Assembly: GCF_000349565.1 (NCBI RefSeq)
Contig: NZ_KB714617.1
Location: 1 to 64,000, forward strand
DNA: 64,000 bases
Source of the DNA: Curtobacterium flaccumfaciens UCD-AKU
GTDB taxonomy: Bacteria > Actinomycetota > Actinomycetes > Actinomycetales > Microbacteriaceae
Direction of reading: 5' to 3'
The position numbers and the translations under genes were made by a program. This document shows, in pieces, positions 37,692 to 49,692 of the stretch (positions within the stretch are counted from its first letter, which is position 1; each line of letters starts with the position of its first letter). A model generated the notes under the pieces. The model saw only the letters and a program-made list of their open reading frames with translations. It had not been told where the DNA came from and searched no databases.

Positions 37692-39068
37692 TCAGTCACG
37701 GGGCTGCAGGTCCTGCGGGCGCACGAGGTACATGTCCGGCGAGGCACCGACGATGCCGTCACCACCCGACCGTCCGCGCCGGATCTGCTCGCGCACCAGG
37801 TCCCCGCGCCCGATCCCGATCAGGGCGACGTCGTGCAGCGACGCCGTTCCGGGCTTCAGGTAGTCGTTGTGCCCGACCGGTCGGCGGAACACGTCCCCGG
37901 CGGACAGGGCGTCGGCGCCGCCGGCCAGGTCGAGCACGGTGGACCCGAACGAGGCTCCGCCGGGGTCGGTGCCGAAGTACCCGGAGCCCGCGATGGGGTC
38001 GCTGTGCGCGCCGCCGACGAAGACCTGCCCGGTGGCGACGGCGAGGTCGGACGCGGAGCGGACGTCGCTGCCCGGTGACCCGAGGACCGTCAGGGTGTCC
38101 GCGGTCATCCGGCCCGACGCCAGGGCCATCATCGCCGCCGTCGACCCGTACGAGTGCGCGACGATGTTGACCCGCGGTCGGTCGTCCGCGCGGAGCGCAC
38201 GCAGTCCGGCGACGGTCCGTTCGAGCCGCTGGGCCCCGGTCCGCGCGAGTTCGAGCGACATGATGTTGGACAGGTCCGGCGTGCGGTACCCCATCCAGGC
38301 GACCACGGCGACACCCGACCCGTTGCCGGTCGCGGCGAGCGGCGCGAGGGTGGCCTGCTCGCTGGACAGGTCGTTCGCCGTGTTCGTGAAGTCGGTCATC
38401 TGTCCGGTGACCGTGAAGAACATGCCCGGCACCACGACGGTGACGTCGGCCGCAGTGTCGAGGTCACCGATGCTGATCGCCGCACGCCCGGAGTCCCGGG
38501 TGTCCAGCGTCACGAGGAAGCGCCGCGGGTCACCCGGTTCGTGCACCAGCGAGTCCCGCACCTGCCCGAGCATCGCGGCCCGGGCGGCACCGACGTGGGC
38601 GTCGGCGAGACCGGAGTGCAGCGTCGCGCGGTTCGCCTGGTCGCGGACGACGTAGGGCACGCCCTCGAGGTTGCCGACCAGAGCAGGTGCGTGCACGAGG
38701 AGGCGGTCCTGCTCGTCGGCGGGCAGGTGCGACCACCACTGCGCGACGGTCTGGGCGGGCGGGGGGTCGTCCTGCACGGCTGCCACGACGCGGCGGTCAG
38801 TGGCCGCACGGCGCAGGGCTGCGGGCCCGAGTGCACCGAGGTCCTCGACGAACGCCCGCCCGTGGGCGACGGCGAGGTCGTCGACCCCGACCCGTCGCAG
38901 CGACGCCGACGTGGCGACGACGGTGAGGTCGTCGAGCGGCACGATGCGTGACGGGGCCGTTGCGACGGCGGTGGCCCTGGCGACCGGGACCGGGGGCACG
39001 CCCGGGGCCTCGATCACTCCGAGCGAGTGCATCGAGGCGGTGAGCAGAGCCGCGGCGATGAGCAACAA
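37692..39068 (-). CDS. Secreted-type alpha/beta hydrolase (DUF1023)
   Basis: A 458-residue DUF1023-type hydrolase. A hydrophobic N-terminus (LLIAAALLTASMHSLG) suggests a signal peptide or anchor. The nucleophile elbow is IVAHSYGSTAAMMAL, and VTVVVPGMFFTV is the preceding strand. The C-terminal GHNDYLKPGTASLHD carries the likely catalytic His. The start is TTG 39068 with GGGAG six bases upstream; ATG 39032 would remove the hydrophobic start. The substrate is unknown. Confidence 0.82.
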   Translation of the reverse strand: MLLIAAALLTASMHSLGVIEAPGVPPVPVARATAVATAPSRIVPLDDLTVVATSASLRRVGVDDLAVAHGRAFVEDLGALGPAALRRAATDRRVVAAVQDDPPPAQTVAQWWSHLPADEQDRLLVHAPALVGNLEGVPYVVRDQANRATLHSGLADAHVGAARAAMLGQVRDSLVHEPGDPRRFLVTLDTRDSGRAAISIGDLDTAADVTVVVPGMFFTVTGQMTDFTNTANDLSSEQATLAPLAATGNGSGVAVVAWMGYRTPDLSNIMSLELARTGAQRLERTVAGLRALRADDRPRVNIVAHSYGSTAAMMALASGRMTADTLTVLGSPGSDVRSASDLAVATGQVFVGGAHSDPIAGSGYFGTDPGGASFGSTVLDLAGGADALSAGDVFRRPVGHNDYLKPGTASLHDVALIGIGRGDLVREQIRRGRSGGDGIVGASPDMYLVRPQDLQPRD

Positions 39069-39246
39069 TCGGATCTCCCCCGGGAAGGCCGTCCCGACGT
39101 CCCCCTGCAGACGACGGGTGATGCTCCGCCGAGTCTACGGAGATGTCCGCGGATCATCCATGCGTGATGCAACTTGTCCCCCGGACTGGGCGCCGTCGGC
39201 TCCGCGCCGCGCGCAGCGGATGGGATCCCGTGTGCTCGCGCCCCGC

Positions 39247-41643
<2,397 letters not shown>

Positions 41644-42750
41644 TCAGGCGTCGACGGGGACGGCGCTGACCGTGGTGTCGATCGTGCACTGGCCGAGCAC
41701 CCGCGTGCCGACGTAGACCACGGCCGTCTGTCCGGGAGCGACCCCGTGCAGCGGCTCGTCGACGTCGATCACGAGCACGTCGTCCTGCACCCGGGCGGTC
41801 GCCGGCACCGGGTCGGCGTGCGCGCGGATCTGCACGTCGCAGGCGAACGGCGTGGCCGGGTCAGCCGGCGCCGTGCCCGCCCAGGTGAAGCGCGAGCCCG
41901 ACATCGAGGTGACGGCGAGGGCTTCCTTCGGGCCGACGACGACGGTGTTGTCCTTCGGGCGGATCTCGAGCACGAACCGCGGCTTGCCGTCCGGCGCCGG
42001 ACGACCGAGGGCCAGGCCGCGACGCTGTCCGACGGTGTAGCCGGTCGCGCCCTCGTGCGAGCCGACGACCGTGCCGTCCCGCTCGACGACCTCGCCGGGA
42101 GCCGTGCCGACGCGGTCCGCCAGCCAGCCGCGGGTGTCGCCGTCCGGGATGAAGCAGATGTCGTACGAGTCCGGCTTCTGGGCGACCGTCAGCCCGCGCT
42201 CGGCGGCCTCGGCCCGGACCTCGTCCTTCGACGGGGTCGCGCCGAGCGGGAACATGGCGTGCTGCAGCTGCTCGGCGGTCAGGACCCCGAGCACGTACGA
42301 CTGGTCCTTCGCCCAGGCGGCCGACCGGTGCAGCTCGCGGGAGCCGTCCGGGCCGGTGACGATCGAGGCGTAGTGCCCGGTCGCGACGGCGTCGAAGCCC
42401 AGGGCCAGGGCCTTCTCGAGCAGCGCCGCGAACTTGATCCGCTCGTTGCAGCGCATGCAGGGGTTCGGGGTGCGGCCGGCCTGGTACTCGGCCACGAAGT
42501 CGTCGACGACGTCCTCCTTGAACCGGGCCGAGAAGTCCCACACGTAGTACGGGATCCCGAGGGCCGACGCGGCGCGCTGGGCGTCCATCGAGTCCTCGAT
42601 GGTGCAGCACCCGCGGCTGCCGGTGCGCAGGGTGCCGGGCATCCGGCTCAGGGCCAGGTGCACGCCCACCACGTCGTGGCCGGCGTCGACCGCCCGGGCT
42701 GCGGCCACCGCCGAGTCGACACCACCGCTCATCGCCGCAAGAACACGCAT
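41644..42750 (-). CDS. mnmA: tRNA-specific 2-thiouridylase
   Basis: A 368-residue MnmA. The ATP pyrophosphatase P-loop is [11 protein letters not shown]. The catalytic cysteines lie in [12 protein letters not shown] and DICFIPDG. The GQRRGLALG and SGSRFTW motifs belong to the C-terminal tRNA-binding part. It adds sulfur to U34 of tRNA Lys, Glu and Gln. TACCCT lies six bases before the ATG, with no ribosome site. It is divergent from the MFS gene. Confidence 0.96.
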   Translation of the reverse strand: MRVLAAMSGGVDSAVAAARAVDAGHDVVGVHLALSRMPGTLRTGSRGCCTIEDSMDAQRAASALGIPYYVWDFSARFKEDVVDDFVAEYQAGRTPNPCMRCNERIKFAALLEKALALGFDAVATGHYASIVTGPDGSRELHRSAAWAKDQSYVLGVLTAEQLQHAMFPLGATPSKDEVRAEAAERGLTVAQKPDSYDICFIPDGDTRGWLADRVGTAPGEVVERDGTVVGSHEGATGYTVGQRRGLALGRPAPDGKPRFVLEIRPKDNTVVVGPKEALAVTSMSGSRFTWAGTAPADPATPFACDVQIRAHADPVPATARVQDDVLVIDVDEPLHGVAPGQTAVVYVGTRVLGQCTIDTTVSAVPVDA

Positions 42751-42756
42751 GCCCCC

Positions 42757-42762
42757 AGGGTA
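42757..42762 (-). promoter_or_regulatory. -10 box, leaderless mnmA transcript
   Basis: Minus-strand TACCCT is followed by GGGGGC and the ATG at 42750. Confidence 0.5.
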
Positions 42763-42790
42763 ACCCGCCGACGAAGCGGTACCGCTGGCG

Positions 42791-42796
42791 TACGGT
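42791..42796 (+). promoter_or_regulatory. -10 box of the MFS gene
   Basis: TACGGT ends 10 nt before the ATG at 42807, so the transcript would have a very short leader or none. Confidence 0.4.
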
Positions 42797-42806
42797 TGGT
42801 CGAGCG

Positions 42807-44114
42807 ATGGCCACGACGGGGAACGACTCATTCGACTTCCGGTCCGTCCTGCTGTCCGGGTTCCTGCCCGCAGCGCTCTTCGCGATCGGCGAGGGCGCGA
42901 TCATCCCGATCATCCCGATCGCCGCCGACTCGCTCGGTGCCAGCCTGGCGTTCGCGGGCTTCGTCGCCTCGCTCATCCTGGTCGGCGAGCTCATCGGCGA
43001 CGTGCCGTCCGGCATCGTCGTCGCCCGCATCGGTGAGCGGAATGCGATGATCGGCGCCGCACTCGTCTCGGTGGTCGGGCTCGTGGTCGCCACGACGGCC
43101 ACGAACGCCTGGGTCCTGGCACTCGGGGTGTTCCTGGTCGGTGTCTCCACCGCGGTCTTCGCCCTCGCTCGGCACGCCTATATGACCACCGCGATCCCGC
43201 TGCGGATCCGCGCCAGGGCGTTGTCGAGCCTCGGCGGCGTCTTCCGCTTCGGCTACTTCGTCGGGCCGTTCATCGCCGCCGGTGTCATCCACCTGACCGG
43301 CACCACCAGCAGCGCCTTCTGGATCCACGTCGTCTGCTGCCTGGCGGCAGCGGTCGTGCTCCTGGTGCTGCGCGACCCGGCGACGGGCACACGCGGTCTG
43401 CGGTTGCCGCCACGAGCCTCCAGGCGGTCGACCGGCCACGGGGCGGACGCGAGCGACCACGCGACCGAACCGCCCGCCGACACGGGCGCGCAGTTCGTCC
43501 AGCAGGAGGCGCAGGGACTCTTCCGCACCATCCGCGCGAACGGGGCGGTCCTGCTACGGCTCGGCAGCGGCGCCGGCCTGATCGGCGCGATGCGCGCCGG
43601 GCGGCAGGTGATCCTGCCGCTGTGGGCGGTGAGCGTCGGCCTCGACGACTCGACCGCGGCGCTGGTGATCGGCATCGCCGGAGCGGTCGACTTCGCGCTG
43701 TTCTACACGAGCGGGCAGATCATGGACCGCTGGGGGCGGCTCGCGAGCGCCCTGCCCTGCATGCTCGGCCTGAGCATCAGCTACTTCCTGCTCGCCTGGA
43801 GCGGCCACCTGGACGCCCGGGTCGGCTGGTTCGTCGCGATCGCGATGGGCATGTCGCTGGCGAACGGCGTCGGTTCCGGCATCCTCATGACGCTCGGCGC
43901 GGACCTCGCCCCGCGCGACGCCCCGGCACCGTTCCTGGGGGCGTGGCGGTTCACCGGCGACTTCGGGTCGGCGGCGGCACCGCTCCTCATCTCCGGCGTG
44001 ACCGCCGTCGCCTCCATCGCGGTCGCGAGCGGGGTCATGGGCGTGCTCGGCCTGGTCGGCGCGGGCATCCTGCTCCGCTACGTGCCCCGGTACCTGCCGC
44101 GCCCGTTGCGCTGA
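42807..44114 (+). CDS. MFS transporter
   Basis: A 435-residue major facilitator with about twelve hydrophobic helices. The loop 2-3 motif appears as [21 protein letters not shown], and a polar central loop of about 70 residues (His/Thr/Asp-rich) divides the halves. It is probably a proton-driven exporter of drugs or metabolites; the substrate is unknown. ATG 42807 has no clear ribosome site. A CGCACCGTGCG cluster and tRNA-Leu follow it. Confidence 0.88.
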   Translation: MATTGNDSFDFRSVLLSGFLPAALFAIGEGAIIPIIPIAADSLGASLAFAGFVASLILVGELIGDVPSGIVVARIGERNAMIGAALVSVVGLVVATTATNAWVLALGVFLVGVSTAVFALARHAYMTTAIPLRIRARALSSLGGVFRFGYFVGPFIAAGVIHLTGTTSSAFWIHVVCCLAAAVVLLVLRDPATGTRGLRLPPRASRRSTGHGADASDHATEPPADTGAQFVQQEAQGLFRTIRANGAVLLRLGSGAGLIGAMRAGRQVILPLWAVSVGLDDSTAALVIGIAGAVDFALFYTSGQIMDRWGRLASALPCMLGLSISYFLLAWSGHLDARVGWFVAIAMGMSLANGVGSGILMTLGADLAPRDAPAPFLGAWRFTGDFGSAAAPLLISGVTAVASIAVASGVMGVLGLVGAGILLRYVPRYLPRPLR

Positions 44115-44290
44115 CGCACGGCGCGCACCGTGCGCGCTGTCGCTTCGTGGCGCACCGTGCGCGCTCCTCCGCTCCGTGCGCCGTTGACCGCACCGTGCGC
44201 ATCCGCAGTGCCGCACCCAGCCGCCGAGCTCGCACCGGGTCGCGGATCGCGCACAGTGCGTCCCACGGCCTGGAGGCCCGGTGCACGTCC
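44115..44290. repeat. Cluster of CGCACCGTGCG palindromes before tRNA-Leu
   Basis: Three exact CGCACCGTGCG copies and several close variants fill the 212-bp gap between the MFS stop and tRNA-Leu, mostly in the orientation used in the 162-bp array. Confidence 0.65.
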
Positions 44291-44310
44291 GCCGCGCACC
44301 CCACGCTCGG

Positions 44311-44316
44311 TAGACT
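44311..44316 (+). promoter_or_regulatory. -10 box of tRNA-Leu
   Basis: TAGACT lies 10 nt before the first base of the mature tRNA-Leu sequence. Confidence 0.45.
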
Positions 44317-44326
44317 GCCGCTGCTC

Positions 44327-44407
44327 GCGGGAGTGGTGGAATCGGTAGACACGCAGGATTTAGGTTCCTGTGCCCCAGGCGTGAGGGTTCGAGTCCCTCC
44401 TTCCGCA
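44327..44407 (+). tRNA. tRNA-Leu (anticodon TAG)
   Basis: The acceptor stem GCGGGAG pairs with CTTCCGC. The D-arm region is TGGTGGAATCGGTAGACA, the anticodon stem CAGGA/TCCTG encloses TTTAGGT with anticodon TAG at 44361-44363, a long variable arm follows as in class II tRNAs, and the T-arm contains GGTTCGAGTCC. The 3' CCA is not encoded. It decodes CUN leucine codons, chiefly CUA. Confidence 0.95.
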
Positions 44408-44552
44408 CCGAGTCCCCCCTGCCACACGGTTGCGGTCATCCGCACGCCTCGAGCAGGTCATTCCCGCGAGGGATGGCCCGGCCACTCCCGGGCGGTACCC
44501 TCGTCCCGCGGGTGTCCTCCCCGTGACCCCCGCCTCCACGACCGGAAGAACC

Positions 44553-45260
44553 ATGCACTCCGTCGCACTCGCCCTGATCCCGTGGCTCGATCCGCAGTAC
44601 ATCCTCGACCACTTCGGGGCCATCGCCGTGCTCGTGGTCTGCGCGATCGTGTTCGCCGAGACCGGTCTGCTCATCGGCTTCATCTTCCCGGGCGACAGCC
44701 TGCTGGTCATCACCGGCCTGTTCGCCTTCGACCGCGGCGGCGAGATCGGCGGCATCCCGATCTGGGTCGCAGCGCTGATGATCGGCGCTGCCGCGTTCCT
44801 CGGCGGCGAGCTCGGGTACTACATCGGCAAGAAGGCCGGGCCACCGATCTTCGAACGCAAGGACAGCGGGCTCTTCTCGAAGGCCAACGTCGAGCGCACC
44901 AACGCGTTCTTCCACCGCTTCGGCCCCCTCGCCGTGATCCTGGCGCGCTTCGTGCCGGTCGTCCGCACCTTTGCCCCGATCGCCGCGGGCGTCGGCCGGA
45001 TGGACTACAAGAAGTACTCGCTCTACAACGCCATCGGCGCCGTGGTCTGGGGCGTCGGGGTGACGTTCCTCGGGTACTTCATCGGGCACATCCCCTTCGT
45101 GGCGCACATCGTCCGCGAGTACATCGACATCATCCTGCTGGCCGCCGTCGTCGTGACCGTCGTGCCGATGGCGCTGACGTACCTGCGCAACGCCCGCAAG
45201 GCGAAGCACGCGAACGAGGCCGAGGCCGCCGCGACCCCGACGGTCGACCCGACGCTCTAG
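44553..45260 (+). CDS. DedA family membrane protein
   Basis: A 235-residue DedA/VTT-domain protein. Typical motifs are FAETGLLIGFIFPGDSLL, GGELGYYIGKKAG, and the ARFVPVVRTFAPIAAGVGRMDYKKYSLYNAIGAVVWG block with its conserved acid and arginine residues. Members act in phospholipid, including undecaprenyl phosphate, translocation and membrane homeostasis. ATG 44553 has GGAAGAA upstream. A 20-bp-stem terminator follows. Confidence 0.92.
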   Translation: MHSVALALIPWLDPQYILDHFGAIAVLVVCAIVFAETGLLIGFIFPGDSLLVITGLFAFDRGGEIGGIPIWVAALMIGAAAFLGGELGYYIGKKAGPPIFERKDSGLFSKANVERTNAFFHRFGPLAVILARFVPVVRTFAPIAAGVGRMDYKKYSLYNAIGAVVWGVGVTFLGYFIGHIPFVAHIVREYIDIILLAAVVVTVVPMALTYLRNARKAKHANEAEAAATPTVDPTL

Positions 45261-45303
45261 TCGCAGCACCGACTGTCCGGCGCGTCCGCGCGTCGACGGA
45301 CAA

Positions 45304-45349
45304 CGAAGTCGCCCCGGACCACGTGATCGCGTGGTCCGGGGCGACTTCG
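45304..45349. terminator. Bidirectional terminator between DedA gene and rdgB
   Basis: A perfect 20-bp stem (45304-45323 with 45330-45349) and a 6-nt loop lie between two convergent genes. Confidence 0.92.
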
Positions 45350-45378
45350 GTCGTTCGGAACGGAACGGGCGCCGGCGC

Positions 45379-45972
45379 TCAGACGCCGAAGTGCTCCCGG
45401 ACGACCGGCGCGATCCCGCGGAACGCCTTGCTGCGGTGCGACAGCGCGTTCTTCTCGTCGCGGGTGAGCTCCGCCGACGAACGATCCGCGTCGTCCGGCC
45501 GGAACACCGGGTCGTAGCCGTGGCCGCCGTCGCCGACGGGTTCGGTCAGGACCTCGCCGTTCCAGACGGCCTCGACCACGTGCTCCTGACCGTCGGGTGT
45601 CACGAACGCGGCCGCGCACACGAAGGCGGCGGTGCGCTCGACGACGCCGTCCAGGTTCTGCAGCAGCATCGCGATGTTGTCGGCGTCCGACCGGGTGCCG
45701 GCGTACCGGGCCGAGTGGATGCCCGGTGCGCCGTCGAGTGCGTCGACGGCGATCCCAGAGTCGTCGGCGAGCGCCGGCAGCCCGGTGTGGGCGACCGCGG
45801 CACGGGCCTTGATCAGGGCGTTCGCCGCGTAGCTGTCGCCGTCCTCGACCGGCTCCGGACCGTCGTACCCGACGAGTTCGACGCCCTCGCCCAACGCCGA
45901 CCCGAGGATCTCGCGCAGTTCGACGACCTTGCCCTGGTTGTGGGTGGCCAGCACCACCTCGCGGGACGTCAC
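45379..45972 (-). CDS. rdgB: RdgB/HAM1 family non-canonical purine NTP pyrophosphatase
   Basis: A 197-residue enzyme that hydrolyses XTP/dITP to the monophosphates. The family start [18 protein letters not shown], the central [28 protein letters not shown] and the C-terminal [27 protein letters not shown] are all present. GTG 45972 overlaps the rph stop (GTGA). Last gene of the murI-rph-rdgB operon, a common actinobacterial order. Confidence 0.95.
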   Translation of the reverse strand: MTSREVVLATHNQGKVVELREILGSALGEGVELVGYDGPEPVEDGDSYAANALIKARAAVAHTGLPALADDSGIAVDALDGAPGIHSARYAGTRSDADNIAMLLQNLDGVVERTAAFVCAAAFVTPDGQEHVVEAVWNGEVLTEPVGDGGHGYDPVFRPDDADRSSAELTRDEKNALSHRSKAFRGIAPVVREHFGV

Positions 45973-46702
45973 GCCAGGCCCAGGACCGAACGCTGGATCG
46001 CCGCGAGCGACTGGTTGCCGGCCAGGCCCAGGTCGAGCAGGACGTTCAGCTCGTCGCGGTCGAACGGCGCGTGCTCGGCGGTGCCCTGCACCTCGATGAA
46101 CTTGCCCGACCCCGTCGTGACGATGTTCATGTCGGTGTCGGCGGCGGAGTCCTCGGTGTAGGCCAGGTCGAGCATCGGCTCGCCCTTGACGATCCCGACC
46201 GAGATCGCCTGCACGCTGTCGGTGAGCGGCGTGGCCTTCTTCGCGATGAAGCCCTTGGCGCGGCCCCACTCGATCGCGTCGACCATCGCGACGTACGCGC
46301 CCGTGATCGACGCCGTGCGGGTGCCGCCGTCGGCCTGCAGCACGTCGCAGTCGATGACCAGGGTGTTCTCGCCCAGGGCCTTCGTGTCGACGACGGCCCG
46401 GAGCGACCGGCCGATCAGGCGGGAGATCTCGTGCGTGCGGCCGCCGACCTTGCCCTTGATGGACTCGCGCTGCATGCGCTCGTTCGTCGACCGCGGCAGC
46501 ATCGAGTACTCGGCGGTGACCCAGCCGGTGCCCTTGCCGGCGAGCCAGCGGGGCACGCCGTTGGTGAACGACGCGGTGCAGAGCACCCTGGTGTCACCGA
46601 ACGAGATGAGCGCGCTGCCCTCGGCCTGCGAGCTCCACCCCCGCTCGATCGTGACGGGACGGTGGTCGTTGGCGGTGCGGCCGTCGACGCGGAGTGTGTC
46701 GG

Positions 46703-46706
<4 letters not shown>
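45969..46706 (-). CDS. rph: Ribonuclease PH
   Basis: A 245-residue phosphorolytic exoribonuclease that trims tRNA 3' ends. Family blocks include [76 protein letters not shown] and [20 protein letters not shown] 46706 overlaps the murI stop (ATGA). Confidence 0.96.
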
Positions 46707-47548
<842 letters not shown>

Positions 47549-47554
47549 GGCACC

Positions 47555-47560
47555 AGCGTA
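47555..47560 (-). promoter_or_regulatory. -10 box, leaderless murI operon
   Basis: Minus-strand TACGCT is followed by GGTGCC and GTG 47548. Confidence 0.5.
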
Positions 47561-47650
47561 CCGACGCCCGCCGACGACCACCGACGCGACCACGCGCGCC
47601 ACGCTGGCCGGGCGCACGGGGTGATCCGGGCCTCCCCACCGGCACGTCAC

Positions 47651-47656
47651 TAGTGT
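47651..47656 (+). promoter_or_regulatory. -10 box, leaderless pncB transcript
   Basis: TAGTGT is followed by CGGAGAC and the GTG at 47664. The GGAG in between is too close to the start to serve as a normal ribosome site. Confidence 0.45.
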
Positions 47657-47663
47657 CGGAGAC

Positions 47664-49121
47664 GTGACCAGCGCGCTCCTGACGGACCAGTACGAACTCA
47701 CCATGGTCGACGCGGCCCTGAAGGACGGGACCGCCGACCGGCGATGCGTCTTCGAGGTGTTCGCCCGGCGGCTGCCGGACGGCCGCCGCTACGGTGTCGC
47801 GGCCGGCCTCGGACGCTTCCTCACCGCCCTCGGCGACTTCCGCTTCGGCGACGAGGAGATCGGGTTCCTGCGCGACCGCGGCGTCATCGACGCCGGTACC
47901 GCGGCGTGGCTCGCCGACTACCGGTTCACCGGCGACGTCCGGGCGTACCGCGAGGGCGAGGTGTACTTCCCGAACTCCGGACGCTTCCTCACCGCCCTCG
48001 GCGACTTCCGCTTCGGCGACGAGGAGATCGGGTTCCTGCGCGACCGCGGCGTCATCGACGCCGGTACCGCGGCGTGGCTCGCCGACTACCGGTTCACCGG
48101 CGACGTCCGGGCGTACCGCGAGGGCGAGGTGTACTTCCCGAACTCCCCCATCCTGCAGATCGAGGGCACCTTCGCCGAGGCAGTCGTGCTCGAGACCCTC
48201 GCGCTGAGCATCTACAACGCGGACTCCGCGATCGCCTCGGCCGCCGCCCGCATGGTCTCCGCCGCAGACGGCCGCCCGCTCGCCGAGATGGGTTCCCGCC
48301 GCACTGGCGAGTGGAACGCCGTCGCCGCCGCCCGTGCCGCGTACATCGCCGGGTTCGGCGCGACGAGCAACCTCGAGGCCGGGCGCACCTGGGGCATCCC
48401 GACGATGGGCACCGCCGCGCACGCCTTCACGCTGCTGCACGACTCCGAGGAGCAGGCCTTCCGCTCGCAGCTCGACGCGCTCGGCAACGCCACGACCCTG
48501 CTCGTCGACACCTACGACATCGAGGCAGCCGTGGAGACCGCCGTCCGGCTCACCGACGGCAAGCTCGGCGGCGTCCGGATCGACAGCGGTGACCTGCCGT
48601 CGGTCGTCGCCGCGGTGCGCGCACAGCTCGACCGGCTCGGCGCGACGAGCACGAAGATCACGGTGACGAACGACCTCGACGAGTACACGATCGCCGCACT
48701 CCGAGCCGCCCCGGTGGACTCGTACGGCGTCGGGACCTCGGTGGTCTCCGGCTCGGGGCACCCCGCCGCCGGCATGGTGTTCAAGCTCGTCGCACACCGG
48801 GACGCCGACGGCGGTGACTGGGTCCCCGTCGCCAAGAAGTCGGCCGACAAGGCGTCGATCGGCGGCCGGAAGGAGGCGGGGCGACGCCTCCGCAACGGCG
48901 TCGCCACCGCCGAGGTCGTGCTCACCGGAGCGCAGGTCGGTCCGGATGAGCGACCGCTCCTCGTCCCCGTCGTCACCGGCGGCGAGGTCGACCCGGCGTT
49001 CCTCGGCACGCAGGGCGTCGAGGCCGCACGCGCGCACCACAAGCGCGCGAAGGCGGAACTGCCCGCCGACGCGTCGCGCATCGGACGTGGCGACCCCGCC
49101 ATCCCGACCCTCGTGATCTGA
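47664..49121 (+). CDS. pncB: Nicotinate phosphoribosyltransferase with internal tandem duplication
   Basis: A 485-residue NAD-salvage enzyme. Recognisable parts are [18 protein letters not shown] at the N-terminus, [42 protein letters not shown] and [11 protein letters not shown] in the barrel, and [11 protein letters not shown] at the phosphate site. Codons 50-161 are a perfect tandem duplication of a 56-residue, 168-bp segment of the N-terminal region. Without it the length would be about 429, usual for the family. The frame is kept, so the gene is readable, but a folded protein with an extra copy may be impaired. Confidence 0.93.
   Translation: MTSALLTDQYELTMVDAALKDGTADRRCVFEVFARRLPDGRRYGVAAGLGRFLTALGDFRFGDEEIGFLRDRGVIDAGTAAWLADYRFTGDVRAYREGEVYFPNSGRFLTALGDFRFGDEEIGFLRDRGVIDAGTAAWLADYRFTGDVRAYREGEVYFPNSPILQIEGTFAEAVVLETLALSIYNADSAIASAAARMVSAADGRPLAEMGSRRTGEWNAVAAARAAYIAGFGATSNLEAGRTWGIPTMGTAAHAFTLLHDSEEQAFRSQLDALGNATTLLVDTYDIEAAVETAVRLTDGKLGGVRIDSGDLPSVVAAVRAQLDRLGATSTKITVTNDLDEYTIAALRAAPVDSYGVGTSVVSGSGHPAAGMVFKLVAHRDADGGDWVPVAKKSADKASIGGRKEAGRRLRNGVATAEVVLTGAQVGPDERPLLVPVVTGGEVDPAFLGTQGVEAARAHHKRAKAELPADASRIGRGDPAIPTLVI
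47811..48146. repeat. Perfect 168-bp tandem duplication within pncB
   Basis: Bases 47811-47978 and 47979-48146 are identical as far as I can read. Each copy encodes [10 protein letters not shown] through VYFPNS (56 residues). There are no substitutions between the copies, so the event is very recent or an assembly error. Confidence 0.93.
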
Positions 49122-49248
49122 CGTCGCGGCGCGCGCCGCGCACATCGTGTCGCGTCGCGTCGCGTCCCCCGCTTGGTGAGCAGGAATGGTCGCCTGCCCG
49201 ACGGCGACCCGACCGCTTCTGCTCACGATGCGCAGCCGGCGGACGCGG

Positions 49249-49300
49249 CAGACGGACAGGAGGCCCGTGGCGGCGTCGCCACGGGCCTCCTGTCCGCCTG
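49249..49300. terminator. Bidirectional terminator of the GGAGG family
   Basis: A 24-bp stem with one G-U-type mismatch (49249-49272 with 49277-49300) and a GCGT loop lies between convergent pncB and the DUF3039 gene. It is the best copy of the dispersed hairpin family. Confidence 0.92.
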
Positions 49301-49310
49301 TCGGTCGCGT

Positions 49311-49571
49311 CTACTCGGACTTCATCTTCTCGTAGATCGCCTTGCAGTCCGGGCAGACCGGGAACTTCTCCGGGTCGCGGCCCGGGATCCACTTCTTGCC
49401 GCACAGGGCCTTGACCGGCTTGCCGGACAGGGCCGACTGCAGGATCTTGTCCTTCTTGACGTAGTGCGAGAACCGCTCGTGGTCACCGGGTTCGATCGCT
49501 TCTTCTTCGAGGAGCTTCTCGAGCTCCCGGTCCATCACGTCGAGGCCGCCGCCTGGTTCCGTCATGCTCAT
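49311..49571 (-). CDS. DUF3039 family zinc-ribbon-like protein
   Basis: An 86-residue actinobacterial DUF3039 protein. After LDVMDRELEKLLEEEAIEPGDHERFSHYVKKDKI comes a putative zinc ribbon, ALCGKKW...CPDCKAIYE. ATG 49571 has TACCCT six bases upstream, suggesting a leaderless mRNA. The function is unknown. Confidence 0.9.
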   Translation of the reverse strand: MSMTEPGGGLDVMDRELEKLLEEEAIEPGDHERFSHYVKKDKILQSALSGKPVKALCGKKWIPGRDPEKFPVCPDCKAIYEKMKSE

Positions 49572-49577
49572 GGCTCC

Positions 49578-49583
49578 AGGGTA
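49578..49583 (-). promoter_or_regulatory. -10 box, leaderless DUF3039 transcript
   Basis: Minus-strand TACCCT is followed by GGAGCC and the ATG at 49571. Confidence 0.5.
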
Positions 49584-49614
49584 CGACGGTCCGCCCTCGG
49601 GCGCGCCGCCCGTC

Positions 49615-49692
49615 CCGCTCGTCGCGCTGTGCCGCTGGGCCGTTAGTCGCGCTGTGCCACTGGTTGCGTCGTGCCGCTAGTTGCGCTGTGCC
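49615..49692. repeat. Degenerate duplications of the permease 3' end
   Basis: On the minus strand, CGGCACAGCGCAACTAG at the gene end is followed by CGGCACGACGCAACCAG, TGGCACAGCGCGACTAA and CGGCACAGCGCGACGAG. Two of the four copies end in a stop codon. Confidence 0.7.
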
